DNA of 64,000 bases from Natrinema sp046097095 (GTDB lineage: Archaea > Halobacteriota > Halobacteria > Halobacteriales > Natrialbaceae). Position 1 is the stretch's first letter. The number at the start of each line of letters is the position of its first letter. The translations under genes were made by a program, and so were the position numbers. The stretch is taken from assembly GCF_046097095.1 (NCBI RefSeq), contig NZ_CP175698.1, positions 372,001 through 436,000 on the forward strand, written 5' to 3'. Shown piece by piece: positions 1 to 8,789 of the stretch. The notes below the pieces were generated by a model. It was not told the origin of the DNA and did not search any database. It saw only the letters and a program-made list of their open reading frames with translations.

Positions 1-186
1 CACGCGACGAGCACGAACGTCTTTCACGTCCTCGAGGGGACGGTGACCGTGATTCAGGGCGACGAGCGCGAGCAGGTCGACGCGCCCGGCGTCATCCACC
101 ACGAGCGCGGCGTCGCTCACGGCGCGCGAAACGAAACCGACGAGACGGTGGTCTTCACCGCGAGCCTCTGTCCGATGCCCTCCTGA
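1..186 (+). CDS. Cupin-domain protein, C-terminal part (cut by window start)
   Basis: An open frame runs from the first base to a TGA at 184-186 and gives 61 residues. It reads as the last strands of a cupin barrel: a VFHVLEGTVTVIQG stretch, then GVIHHERGVAHGARN with several His and Glu residues like cupin motif 2, and a final beta strand. The N-terminal motif lies outside the window, so the substrate cannot be judged. It is convergent with the next gene, only about 30 bases away. Confidence 0.6.
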   Translation, partial: HATSTNVFHVLEGTVTVIQGDEREQVDAPGVIHHERGVAHGARNETDETVVFTASLCPMPS

Positions 187-217
187 GCGGGCGCAGGCGG
201 ATCGTCCGAAAATCAGT

Positions 218-1327
218 TCATTGCGTTCCGTCCGCGAGCAGCGACTCGATATACGTCGAGACGTGGTCGTCCATCCGGCGCTTGTAGCCGGCCTGACGAG
301 CGAGCCGGTCGAGTTCGCGGGCGACGAGGCTGCCGTACTGGACCGCCTTCTTGTCCCGCTCGGCGACCTCGCCCGGCAGGTGACGGGCCGCGACTCGCCG
401 AAAGCCGCGTTTCCGTTCGTCCTCGTCGGCCAGTAAGTCGTCCGGCAAGCGCAACGCGGCCTCGACCACGGCGTCGTGGAGGAACGGCGCGACCGGCTCG
501 AGGTCCGTCGCCCCGATCGTCAGCACGTCCCGCGGGAGTTGCTCGGCGAGGCTGGCTATCTGTTCGCGGACGGCTCCCCGAACCGTCTCGGCCTCGACGC
601 GGTGATCGAGGCGGACGACCTTCTCGTAGCCGCCGAACAGTTCGTCCGCGCCCTGCCCGACCGCGAGCGCGTCGAAGCCGTCTGCCGCGACGCGCTCGCC
701 GACCAGATACAGCGGCAACGCGATCTGGACGTCCATCGCGTTCGTCCGGCCGGTCGCCCGCGCTACCTCGGGGACGGCCCGCTCTAAATCGGCCGGCTCG
801 AGCTCGATCACGGTCAAATCGCGGCCCATTGCGTCGGCGGCGGTCCGCGCGGCCGCGACGTCGTGGCTGTCGGGAAAGCCGACGACGTACAGCGGCGCGT
901 CGAGCAGTTCGGCGACCAGCGCAGAGTCGACGCCGCCGGAGAACGCGACGGCGATCTCTCGACTGTCTCGTCGAACGGTCTCGGCCGCCGTCTCGATGGC
1001 GTGCTCGAGGGCCTCGAGTGCGTCGTCTCGGTCCGGTTCCGGCTCCGGCTCAGGCAGCGTCCAGCGTGACTCTCGTCCGGAAACGGGATCGTCGACCGGC
1101 GCGGTCGTGCCGGCCGGAACCAGCCGTGGCTCCGCGAGCGTGGACGGCTCGAACGCCCAGTCGGGACTCGCGTCGTCGACGAACAGCGGCACGCGTCCGA
1201 GGACATCTCGAACGAGGCGGCCGTCGAGTTCGCCCGCGAAGCCGGCCGTTCCAGGCAGCGGGTCGCCCCGATCGAGTGCGTCGCGAACGGTCGCCGGTTC
1301 GGCACCGCGTAGCGTCGCGTCGGTCAT
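218..1327 (-). CDS. Asparagine synthase-like ATP-pyrophosphatase protein, glutaminase domain reduced
   Basis: A 369-residue protein of the asparagine synthase C-terminal family. Residues about 128-135 carry the PP-loop SGGVDSAL for ATP, and GQGADELFGGY further on is the AsnB signature. The first about 100 residues are a relic: GELDGRLVRDVLGRVPLFVDD resembles the end of a class II glutaminase, but there is no N-terminal Cys2. It therefore cannot hydrolyse glutamine by itself and would use ammonia or a partner glutaminase, or adenylate another substrate. True AsnB is over 500 residues. It starts 16 bases after the upstream PHP gene on the same strand, so the two are probably co-transcribed. The natural substrate is unknown. 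Confidence 0.8.
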   Translation of the reverse strand: MTDATLRGAEPATVRDALDRGDPLPGTAGFAGELDGRLVRDVLGRVPLFVDDASPDWAFEPSTLAEPRLVPAGTTAPVDDPVSGRESRWTLPEPEPEPDRDDALEALEHAIETAAETVRRDSREIAVAFSGGVDSALVAELLDAPLYVVGFPDSHDVAAARTAADAMGRDLTVIELEPADLERAVPEVARATGRTNAMDVQIALPLYLVGERVAADGFDALAVGQGADELFGGYEKVVRLDHRVEAETVRGAVREQIASLAEQLPRDVLTIGATDLEPVAPFLHDAVVEAALRLPDDLLADEDERKRGFRRVAARHLPGEVAERDKKAVQYGSLVARELDRLARQAGYKRRMDDHVSTYIESLLADGTQ

Positions 1328-1343
1328 GAGTGGTGTCTCGAGG

Positions 1344-2027
1344 TCATCGGAACAGTTTAAAAACGTGGCTCAGTCGTCGCGTGACGCCGCCGGCGAACTG
1401 CCGGACGCTGATGCGCCACGGCGTTCGCTTTCCCTCCACGGTCGTCCGGCCGTCGGCGATCGCCTCGAGGATCGCAGCGGCCGTGCGCTCGTCGGCGTCG
1501 ACGCGGGTGACCGCCTGGCCGACCATCTCGCTGATGTGGGCGTCGCTGCCGGCGGTCATCGGTAACTCTCGTGAGCGCGCGTAGCGCTCGGCCTGCCGGT
1601 TCGCTCGCCCGGTAAAGAGTCGGGAGTTGTAGACCTCGATCGCGTCGCCCTGCGCGAGCTCTTCGCGCGAAACCCGGGCCATCACGCCGTGTCGAGACTC
1701 CTGAAACGGATGAGGGATCACCGCCAGTCCGTCTTGCTCGTGGATCGCCTCGAGCGTCGATTCGAAGGAGAGTCCGGGCGGGACGGCCTCCTCGAGCCCC
1801 AGCCCGAGGACGTGGCCGGCCTTGCTCGAGATCTCCATCCCCGGAATGCCGATTAGGCCGTAGTCGGGGGCGCGCTCGACGGCCTCGAGGCTCGCATCGA
1901 TCTCGTCGTGGTCCGTGACCGCGATCGCGTCGAGACCGACGGCTTCGGCCTGCTCTAAGATGAGCTCGACCGGGTCGCGGCCGTCGTAGGACAGCGACGA
2001 GTGCGTGTGGAGTTCGACCGACAGCAC
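1344..2027 (-). CDS. PHP-domain metal-dependent phosphoesterase
   Basis: A PHP (polymerase and histidinol phosphatase) domain protein. The first metal motif VELHTHSSLSYDG lies at the very N-terminus, followed by LDAIAVTDHDEID and a late GSDAH motif, matching stand-alone PHP hydrolases that cleave phosphate esters with bound metal ions. I chose the GTG at 2027 (227 residues) because the domain begins right there. An upstream ATG at 2150 would add 41 residues of low-complexity sequence. The downstream asparagine-synthase-like gene follows after 16 bases. The substrate cannot be predicted. Confidence 0.75.
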   Translation of the reverse strand: MLSVELHTHSSLSYDGRDPVELILEQAEAVGLDAIAVTDHDEIDASLEAVERAPDYGLIGIPGMEISSKAGHVLGLGLEEAVPPGLSFESTLEAIHEQDGLAVIPHPFQESRHGVMARVSREELAQGDAIEVYNSRLFTGRANRQAERYARSRELPMTAGSDAHISEMVGQAVTRVDADERTAAAILEAIADGRTTVEGKRTPWRISVRQFAGGVTRRLSHVFKLFR

Positions 2028-2144
2028 GAGCGTACGTTTTGGTGGCCTGATCAAAAACGGCTCGATCCTCGCAGAGCCGGTCCCATCATCGCCGTGACTC
2101 GAGTCGGTGGCGGATTGATTTCGGCCCGTCCGACCGCCCGTCTG

Positions 2145-2200
2145 ATGCACGAACGTGCATATAGAAACCCATTTACCGGCCGGCTTTCATCACCTAGGTG
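2145..2200 (+). promoter_or_regulatory. purL promoter with two dyads
   Basis: ATGCACGAACGTGCAT (2145-2160) is a perfect inverted repeat with a 4-base spacer. It runs into the TATA-like GCATATAGAAA (2158-2168). A second perfect palindrome, CACCTAGGTG, occupies 2191-2200 and ends one base before the purL ATG; its AGGTG could also serve as a ribosome-binding site. A start site near 2185 is expected. The dyad over the TATA element is where an archaeal repressor would act; the regulator is unknown. Confidence 0.5.
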
Positions 2201-2201
2201 A

Positions 2202-4409
2202 ATGAGTCTTGCCGATTCGGACCGCGAACTCGTCGTCTCGGAGCTCGAGCGGGAGCCGACCCGGGCGGAGGCGGCGCTGTTCGAGAACCTCTGGAGCGAA
2301 CACTGCGCGTACCGCTCCTCGCGACCGCTGCTGTCGGCGTTCGATAGCGAGGGCGAGCACGTCGTCGTCGGACCGGGCGACGACGCGGCGGTCGTCGCGC
2401 TTCCCGACAGCGAGAGCGAAGACGGGACCGGGAGCACGTACATCACGATGGGGATCGAGAGCCACAACCACCCCTCCTACGTGGACCCGTTCGACGGCGC
2501 GGCGACCGGCGTCGGCGGTATCGTCCGGGACACGCTCTCGATGGGCGCGTACCCGATCGCGCTCGCGGATTCCCTGTACTTCGGCGAGTTCGACCGCGAG
2601 CACTCGAAATACCTCTTCGAGGGCGTCGTCGAGGGGATCAGCCACTACGGCAACTGCATCGGCGTCCCGACGGTTGCCGGCAGCGTCGACTTCCACCCCG
2701 ACTACGAGGGCAATCCGTTGGTCAACGTCGCCTGCGTCGGTCTGACGAACGAGGAGCGCCTCGTCACCGCCGAAGCCCAGGAACCGGGCAACAAACTCGT
2801 CCTCGTCGGGAACGCCACCGGTCGCGACGGGCTCGGCGGCGCGAGCTTCGCCAGCGAGGATCTGGCGGAGGACGCCGAGACCGAAGACCGGCCCGCGGTT
2901 CAGGTCGGCGATCCCTACGCCGAGAAGCTGCTCATCGAAGCCAACGAGACCCTCGTCGACGAGGGCCTGCTCGAATCGGCCCGCGACCTCGGTGCTGCCG
3001 GTCTCGGCGGGGCCTCGAGCGAGCTGGTCGCCAAGGGAGACCTCGGTGCAGAGATCGACCTCGAGCGGGTCCACCAGCGCGAACCGAACATGAACGCCAT
3101 GGAGATCCTGCTCGCCGAGTCTCAAGAGCGGATGTGCTACGAGGTCGAGCCCGACAACGTTGAGCGCGTCCGCGAAATCGCCGAGCGGTTCGATCTCAGC
3201 TGTTCGGTCATCGGCGAGGTCACCGACGGCAACTACGTCTGTACCTTCAATGGAGAGACCGTCGTCGACGTCGACGCGTACTTCCTCGGCGAGGGCGCGC
3301 CGATGAACGACCTCGAGACCGAGCCGCTGCCCGAGCCGCAGACAGAGTTACCCGATGTCGACCTCGAGGAAGCGTTCGACGCCGTGGTCTCGAGCCCGAA
3401 CACGGCCTCGAAACGGTGGGTCTACCGCCAGTACGACCACGAAGTCGGCGTGCGAACGAGCGTCGGTCCGGGCGACGACGCGGCCGTTATCGCCGTTCGT
3501 GAGGCGAGCGCGGAGCCACGTTCCGCGGATAACTCGAGCGGCGATAGCCGCGAGAGCGGACAAGGGCTCGCGATCTCCTCGGGTGCCGCGCCGAACTGGA
3601 CCGACGCCGCTCCCCGAGAGGGTGCTCGCGCGATCGCCCTCGAGAACGCGACGAACATCGCGGCTAAGGGCGCGACGCCGCTTGCCGCGGTCGACTGCCT
3701 CAACGGCGGGAACCCGGAGAAGCCTGACGTCTACGGCGGCTTCACCGGGATCGTCGACGGCCTCGCGGAGATGTGCGAGATGCTATCGACGCCGGTCGTC
3801 GGCGGCAACGTCTCGCTGTACAACGACTCCGTCGCGGGGCCGATTCCGCCGACGCCGACGCTCGCGATGGTTGGCGCAAAGGAGGGGTACGACGCGCCGC
3901 CGCTGTCGGTCGAACCCGAAGGCGATCTCGTGCTCGTCGGCGATCTGGGACTCGAGGCCGGTGACGCTCGACTCGGCGGCTCCGAGTACCTCGCGCAGTT
4001 CGACGGCAGCGACCGGTTCCCGGAACTGCCAGACGACCCCGCGGCTCTGATCGAAGCGCTCGCGACCGTCGCCGACGACGATACCACGCTGGCCGTCCAC
4101 GACATCAGCCACGGCGGACTCGCCGTCTCGTTGGCCGAGATGGTCACCGACGAGGCCGGCCTCGCGGTCTCGATTCCGGACGATGATCCCGCGGGCGCGC
4201 TGTTCCACGAACAGCCCGGCCGTGCGCTGATCCAGACCGAGTCGGTCGCGGCCGTCCGCGAAGCGTTCGACGGCGTCGCGCCGGTCGTCGAACTCGGGGC
4301 CGCGACCGACGACGGACGGCTCACGATCGAGCTCGGTGGCCGGACGATCGAAATCAACGCGGCTGCGATCCGCGACCGCCGCGCGACGATCGAACGCGAC
4401 CTCGAGTAA
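2202..4409 (+). CDS. purL: Phosphoribosylformylglycinamidine synthase subunit PurL
   Basis: A 735-residue small-type PurL. With PurQ and PurS it converts FGAR plus glutamine and ATP to FGAM in purine synthesis. Visible signatures are ENLWSEHCAYRSS near the N-terminus, the ATP/Mg motif MGIESHNHPSYVDPFDGAAT around residue 83, and paired AIR-synthase-like halves, the second opening with SVGPGDDAAVIA. A short hydrophilic insert rich in Ser, Asp and Gly follows that motif near residue 430. The length fits archaeal PurL, which lacks the glutaminase domain of large PurL. purQ and purS are not adjacent. Confidence 0.97.
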   Translation: MSLADSDRELVVSELEREPTRAEAALFENLWSEHCAYRSSRPLLSAFDSEGEHVVVGPGDDAAVVALPDSESEDGTGSTYITMGIESHNHPSYVDPFDGAATGVGGIVRDTLSMGAYPIALADSLYFGEFDREHSKYLFEGVVEGISHYGNCIGVPTVAGSVDFHPDYEGNPLVNVACVGLTNEERLVTAEAQEPGNKLVLVGNATGRDGLGGASFASEDLAEDAETEDRPAVQVGDPYAEKLLIEANETLVDEGLLESARDLGAAGLGGASSELVAKGDLGAEIDLERVHQREPNMNAMEILLAESQERMCYEVEPDNVERVREIAERFDLSCSVIGEVTDGNYVCTFNGETVVDVDAYFLGEGAPMNDLETEPLPEPQTELPDVDLEEAFDAVVSSPNTASKRWVYRQYDHEVGVRTSVGPGDDAAVIAVREASAEPRSADNSSGDSRESGQGLAISSGAAPNWTDAAPREGARAIALENATNIAAKGATPLAAVDCLNGGNPEKPDVYGGFTGIVDGLAEMCEMLSTPVVGGNVSLYNDSVAGPIPPTPTLAMVGAKEGYDAPPLSVEPEGDLVLVGDLGLEAGDARLGGSEYLAQFDGSDRFPELPDDPAALIEALATVADDDTTLAVHDISHGGLAVSLAEMVTDEAGLAVSIPDDDPAGALFHEQPGRALIQTESVAAVREAFDGVAPVVELGAATDDGRLTIELGGRTIEINAAAIRDRRATIERDLE

Positions 4410-4510
4410 CGGCCCGCTCGAGCGTGACCGCGATCGAAACCGTCCCGTGATCTCTGCGACGGAACCGTCGACCGATCGAAACCAGCCAGCCGGTGTCGCT
4501 AGATTGTCCG

Positions 4511-4564
4511 GTATATTGATATGCATTCGGTACAACTCGTCCAACGAGTCGATCGTACAGGAGG
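4511..4564 (+). promoter_or_regulatory. TATA box and Shine-Dalgarno site of the HalX regulator gene
   Basis: GTATATTGAT at 4511-4520 is a good TATA element. GGAGG at 4560-4564 sits 7 bases before the ATG at 4572. A leadered transcript starting near 4540 is expected, which is less common here than leaderless starts, and it fixes the start codon. Confidence 0.6.
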
Positions 4565-4571
4565 ACCCTCG

Positions 4572-5159
4572 ATGCCCACCGATACCCCGTCCGTTCTGAT
4601 CGTCGAAGACGAGCCCGACCTCGCGAACCTCTATACGGCGTGGCTCGCCGAAGAGTGCCACGTCGAGACCGCCTACGACGGCAACGAAGCGCTCGAGGCC
4701 ATCGACGAGGAGACCGATATCGTCCTGCTGGACCGACGGATGCCCGGCCTCTCGGGCGACACCGTCCTCGATACGATTCGAGAACGGCAACTCGACTGTC
4801 GGGTTGGGATGGTGACGGCGGTCGAACCGGACTTCGACATCATCGAGATGGGGTTCGACGACTATCTCGTCAAACCCGTCTCGAAGGACGAACTGGTCGC
4901 GATCATCGACCAGCTAGTGTTACGGTCGACATACGACGAGCAGTTACAGGAGTTCTTCGCGCTCGCTTCGAAGAAAGCGCTGTTGGACGACCAGAAGACC
5001 GAGGCCGAACGCCGCTCTAGTCAGGAGTACGCCGAACTCAAGGATCGACTGGCCGTCCTCCGCGTCCGGGTCGACGATACGATGAAGGAACTCCTCGAAC
5101 GGGACGGCTATCGACAGCTCTGTCAGGATATGGCCGGAGAGTCCGTCATTTCGGACTAG
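4572..5159 (+). CDS. HalX-domain response regulator
   Basis: A 195-residue cytoplasmic regulator. The N-terminal CheY-like receiver has the acidic pair in VLIVEDEPD, the phospho-acceptor Asp in IVLLDRRMPGLSG, and the switch Lys in DDYLVKPVSKDEL. The C-terminal 75 residues form the helical HalX domain (DEQLQEFFALASKKALLDDQ onward) found in haloarchaeal regulators. There is no obvious DNA-binding domain. The ATG at 4572 follows a strong ribosome-binding site; the in-frame ATG at 4521 overlaps the promoter. It overlaps the stop of the convergent PAS/GAF sensor gene by 4 bases. The cognate kinase is not evident, because that sensor lacks the phospho-accepting His. Confidence 0.9.
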   Translation: MPTDTPSVLIVEDEPDLANLYTAWLAEECHVETAYDGNEALEAIDEETDIVLLDRRMPGLSGDTVLDTIRERQLDCRVGMVTAVEPDFDIIEMGFDDYLVKPVSKDELVAIIDQLVLRSTYDEQLQEFFALASKKALLDDQKTEAERRSSQEYAELKDRLAVLRVRVDDTMKELLERDGYRQLCQDMAGESVISD

Positions 5160-7027
5160 GTCGGCTCCTTGAGGCGCTCCTCGAGCGTCGTCACGCCCCG
5201 GATTTCGATTCGCGTCCCGCCGTTGGCACCGTTCGTGACCGTACAGTCCCAGCCGTGGGCCTCGCCGATGGCGCGGACGAGTGCGAGCCCGAGTCCGTCG
5301 ATCGCGGTGTCGTCGTCCGCGGTCGGGTCGAGGACGCGATCGTGGGCGGTCGGCGGAATCTCGGCGGCGTCGTCGAGCAGGAAGAAGCCGCGACTATCGC
5401 CATCGTCGAACCCGACGAGGCCGATCTGGATCGTCACGTCGCCCTCGGCTCGTGCGGCGGCGCTGTCGAAGGCCGTCTCGAGGAGGTGGACGAACCGGTC
5501 GGGATCGGCCCGGAGTGTGGCCGCGGCGTCGATGATGACGTTTCCGTCGTCGACGTCCGATTCGGCGACGGCGTCCTCGATAGCCGACTCGAGACGGAGC
5601 CGGTTTCGAGTGCCAACGGCCGTCGCGTTACGGGCGAATTCCCGAACGTCGTCGACGAGCCGTTCGGCTCGGTCGAGAGTCGTCTCGACGGTGTCCTCCG
5701 CGAGCGGGAACTCCCACTTGTCGGCGACGTCGTCCTCGAGCGCGTCGGCGACGACGTCGAGTTGGCGTTGCAGGTCGCTCGAAAGCACCTCGGCGACGGC
5801 CTCGAGCCGCTCGGTCTGGCGCTCGAGGTCGGCGGTTCGATCCTTGAGGACCCGCTCGCGCTCGGCTCGATCGAGCGCGGCCCGCGTGTTTTCGACCAGC
5901 GTCGAGATGAGGTCGACGTCTGTCTCGTCGAACCAGTCCGGAGCGAACGAGCCGGTCATGAGCACGCCATGGGCACCGATCGGTGCGATGATCTCCGAGC
6001 GAAGCGGCGTGTTCCGATTGTAGAGGCCGTCGACCGTCTCGAGGTCGTCGAACAGTTCGATCTCGCCGGCCTCGAAGACGTCCCAGACGAGCCCTTCGCC
6101 GGGATTGAACCGCGGTAGGCCGCCGAACTCGTCGTGTGCGCCGGCAGTGCCGGCGACCGGCTCGAGGTAGCCCTGTTCCTCCTCGAGCAGCCAGACGCCG
6201 CTGATGGGGAGGTCGAGTAAGTCGCTCCCCGCATGGACGGCGATCGCACAGATCTCTTCTGGGTCGTCGGACTCCAGCAACCACCGGGTGACCTCGTGCA
6301 GCGAGGTGACGACGCGGTCGTATTCGTGGCGGTCCGTGACGTCCCGGACGACGACGGCGACGGTCGCGACGTCGTCCTCGATCGGGACGAACCGGAACTC
6401 CCCCATCCGGTCGTCGCCGTCCGGACCGGTGTAGGGTAACTCGAGCTGACAGCGGGCGGCGGTGCCGATATCGACGTCGGTGATCGCCCGGCCGATCTCG
6501 ACGGCGTCCTCGTCGGCGATGCCGGCCAGTTCGGTGAGCGTCTCGACGTGGTCACCGACGAGCGCCGATCGATCCACGTCGAGGATCGACTCGGTCGCGC
6601 CGTTGACGGTGACGATCTCGCGGTTGCGATCGAGCGTGACGACGGCGTCGCGGACCGCCTCAACGACGGCCGCGTGCTGGGCCAGCGTCGTCTCCTGGGC
6701 GCGTCGCTCGGTAACATCGCGCATGTAGACCGTGAGCCCGCTCTCCGAGGGGTAGGCCCGCGCTTCGAACCAGGTCTCGAGGCGAGTGTGGTAGATCTCG
6801 AAGGAAACCGGCACTTGCTCGTCCATCGCGCGGTGGAACCCGTCGGGGAACTGCGTCTCGACGGTCTGTGGGAACTCATCCCACATGACACGGCCGATCA
6901 GTTCCTCGCGGTCGCGTTCGAGCAGCGTCTCGGCGCGGTCGTTGAGGTAGGTGAACCGAAAGCCAGTGTCGAGCGCGAAGAACGCGTCGGTGACGCGGTC
7001 GACGACCGGGACCGATTGTAGTGTCAC
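5156..7027 (-). CDS. PAS-PAS-GAF sensor with degenerate histidine-kinase core
   Basis: A 623-residue soluble sensor with a GTG start. Two PAS domains (about 1-110 and 115-235) are followed by a GAF domain (about 245-390), a coiled segment and a C-terminal ATPase-like domain. The kinase core is decayed. The H-box of related haloarchaeal kinases (LSHDLRNPL type) reads LSSDLQRQL, with Ser417 at the His position. The N-box reads LLETAFDSA without its Asn residues, and the G1 box reads LLDDAAEIPP instead of DDGPGIP. Only the last box, GLGLALVRAIGEAHGW, is intact. It is therefore probably a signalling pseudokinase. It converges on the HalX regulator gene with a 4-base overlap. Confidence 0.85.
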   Translation of the reverse strand: MTLQSVPVVDRVTDAFFALDTGFRFTYLNDRAETLLERDREELIGRVMWDEFPQTVETQFPDGFHRAMDEQVPVSFEIYHTRLETWFEARAYPSESGLTVYMRDVTERRAQETTLAQHAAVVEAVRDAVVTLDRNREIVTVNGATESILDVDRSALVGDHVETLTELAGIADEDAVEIGRAITDVDIGTAARCQLELPYTGPDGDDRMGEFRFVPIEDDVATVAVVVRDVTDRHEYDRVVTSLHEVTRWLLESDDPEEICAIAVHAGSDLLDLPISGVWLLEEEQGYLEPVAGTAGAHDEFGGLPRFNPGEGLVWDVFEAGEIELFDDLETVDGLYNRNTPLRSEIIAPIGAHGVLMTGSFAPDWFDETDVDLISTLVENTRAALDRAERERVLKDRTADLERQTERLEAVAEVLSSDLQRQLDVVADALEDDVADKWEFPLAEDTVETTLDRAERLVDDVREFARNATAVGTRNRLRLESAIEDAVAESDVDDGNVIIDAAATLRADPDRFVHLLETAFDSAAARAEGDVTIQIGLVGFDDGDSRGFFLLDDAAEIPPTAHDRVLDPTADDDTAIDGLGLALVRAIGEAHGWDCTVTNGANGGTRIEIRGVTTLEERLKEPT

Positions 7028-7215
7028 GGCTCGCCACCCCCACCCATCTTCGAAGTCGATCCCCCTTCGTTCGCACGGTAATCACCGCTCGCGGCCGGTA
7101 GTATCATCGACGGAGAGTTACTACATAGTTCGTAAACACCCTATTTCAGTGTCGCGGCCGAACGACGGACGAGTGGTTACAGAGCGAGAGCGCAAACTGG
7201 AAGGCGAGGACGGGG

Positions 7216-7662
7216 TCAGTCGTCGGTCTCGAGTTCGACGACCTCGAGCGAGCGGTCGAGGTGACAGACGTCGTGTGGCGGGTCGCCGACGATCTTTTGA
7301 ATACGATATTCCTCGTCGAACTCGACGCCGTCCGGCTCGCAGTACTCGTGGCTCGGGCACTCGACGTACGGGCAGGGGCCGGGGAGGCTCGTCTTGCTGC
7401 CCGCGAAGGCACCCTTCGACGTGATGTTTGCGCGTACGGTTGCGGGTTCGACTTCGACGGCACGGACGCCGCCGTCGTGCATGGCACACTCGAGCGTCTG
7501 TGCGTTCTCACGGACGGACGTGACGCGGTACTTCGTACCGGGAGAGAGGTTGAGACACTGACTGCGGTAGGGACAGCCGGCGCAGGCGTCGGCTTCGCCC
7601 TCGTAGACGAACTCGGTTCCCGGTTCGGCCAGCCGGGAGCCGATGAGCGTAACGGTCGACAT
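7216..7662 (-). CDS. UPF0179 family protein
   Basis: A 148-residue archaeal protein of the UPF0179 (COG1844) type, function unknown. It has clustered cysteines in CAGCPYRSQC near residue 25 and CPYVECPSHEYC near residue 100, plus single cysteines in ECAMHDGG and HDVCHLD. This suggests a bound metal or an Fe-S cluster. The ATG at 7662 begins the conserved MSTVTLIGSRLAEPG; an upstream in-frame ATG at 7698 would add 12 residues. It follows the small gene at 7738-8169 on the same strand after about 75 bases. Confidence 0.8.
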   Translation of the reverse strand: MSTVTLIGSRLAEPGTEFVYEGEADACAGCPYRSQCLNLSPGTKYRVTSVRENAQTLECAMHDGGVRAVEVEPATVRANITSKGAFAGSKTSLPGPCPYVECPSHEYCEPDGVEFDEEYRIQKIVGDPPHDVCHLDRSLEVVELETDD

Positions 7663-7737
7663 ACGAACCGATACTCGCCACTGGCGGTTAAGCGTCACGT
7701 CCCAGACGGACCGTCCAGCGCGCCGAGTGTGGCGGCG

Positions 7738-8169
7738 TCACGCTGTAGTATCGTCACCGGTGAGCTCGTCGAGTCGTTCGAAGTACTCTTCGCGAGGAAC
7801 TTGGTATAGCGCTCGGTAGTCGACGTCCCCGGCGTCAAACTCACGCGCGAGGGAGACCGTTCGCTCGAGGGCCGCCTCGCGGGTCGGGTATCGTAGTGTC
7901 TCGTTCAGCGAGACGTCCGGCTCGAGATAGAGCGTGACGAACCAGTCCGCGGAGTCGGCGGTGTCGGCCGGATTGAGTCCGGGGCGGCGAGTTCGCTTGC
8001 CGTGAGTGAGATACAGCGTCGGCAGGCAAGGAGCGGGGAACGCCGCGGCGTCGAAGACGTCGGGCCGGTAGGCGAGAACGAGTCGCCCGTCTTCGCCTCG
8101 ACTCCAGACGTTCCAGCTGTCCGGTAGTCTCGAGCGGTCCAGTGCGCCGTCCGCGTCCGAGTCCGACAT
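7738..8169 (-). CDS. Conserved haloarchaeal protein of unknown function (possibly DUF5820)
   Basis: A 143-residue acidic protein with no catalytic motif that I recognise. It contains WNVWSRGEDGRLVLAYRP, a central WFVTLYLEPDV strand, and a helical end. It resembles a small mixed alpha/beta domain that recurs in haloarchaea; the DUF number is from memory and not certain. The start is well supported, because a TATA element at 8193-8200 lies 27 bases upstream of the ATG and predicts a leaderless mRNA. Confidence 0.65.
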   Translation of the reverse strand: MSDSDADGALDRSRLPDSWNVWSRGEDGRLVLAYRPDVFDAAAFPAPCLPTLYLTHGKRTRRPGLNPADTADSADWFVTLYLEPDVSLNETLRYPTREAALERTVSLAREFDAGDVDYRALYQVPREEYFERLDELTGDDTTA

Positions 8170-8192
8170 AGATGGGGATAGGATCGGAGCCC

Positions 8193-8200
8193 CTATATCC
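8193..8200 (-). promoter_or_regulatory. TATA box of the gene at 7738-8169
   Basis: On the minus strand the sequence reads GGATATAG, centred about 27 bases before the ATG at 8169. This spacing is typical of haloarchaeal leaderless promoters. Confidence 0.5.
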
Positions 8201-8789
8201 TCGTCGTCGCGGTCGCGCAGTCGAGAGGACGCACGCGGAGTCGATACCGAACCGATCTGGTTCGTTCACTGCACCGTCGCGCGAGCGACGGCACGGCGCG
8301 CGCGAGTCGACGTAGCCACTGCAGGCCGTCGACTTATCTCGTACTCGTCCGAATGTGGGGTGTGGTAGCGAGTATCGCTATAGAGTTATTGCAGTATTTG
8401 CCTGAAATGAAGTCCCACCAAATACCTTTTGGGGCTAAGGCTAAGTAGCTGGATTACTCACTCATTAAATACTATCGGTATCCGTTTGCCGGACCGATCC
8501 ACTCCGCGTCCGTCCCCGGCGCACCGTTGCTCGAGACTGCGAGCGGTCATCGCGCAACGGAGAGTGGTGATGGATGACACATGACTCGTCTCATAGACGC
8601 CGCCCGCGAAAGGGTCACGCTCCCGGGCGCTCGCTCGAGGAGCCTGACGACTACGACGCGGTCGCGACGAGTGATGCGAGGCGACGGATCCCGACGGTTC
8701 GGCTTCAAGACGCTACGGTCGGTCGAACGACGGCCGCTTTCGCTCCGTGCGACGGACGACCGCAGACGGGGGAACCCACCAACGATACC
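8201..8789 (+). promoter_or_regulatory. Long upstream region of the prkA operon
   Basis: About 590 bases without a convincing gene. An AT-rich island at 8385-8475 contrasts with the GC-rich surroundings. It holds CCAAATACC, two copies of GCTAAG around 8433-8446, and the TATA-like CATTAAATAC at 8463-8472. A start near 8495 would give a leader of almost 300 bases before the ATG at 8790. The prkA frame stays open back to an ATG at 8574, but its 72 extra codons encode Arg-rich low-complexity sequence that looks non-coding. Confidence 0.4.

Noticed and set aside
8574..8789. Extended start of the first prkA gene
   Set aside because: The extra 72 codons are Arg-rich and unlike the PrkA N-terminus, which begins exactly at the ATG at 8790.
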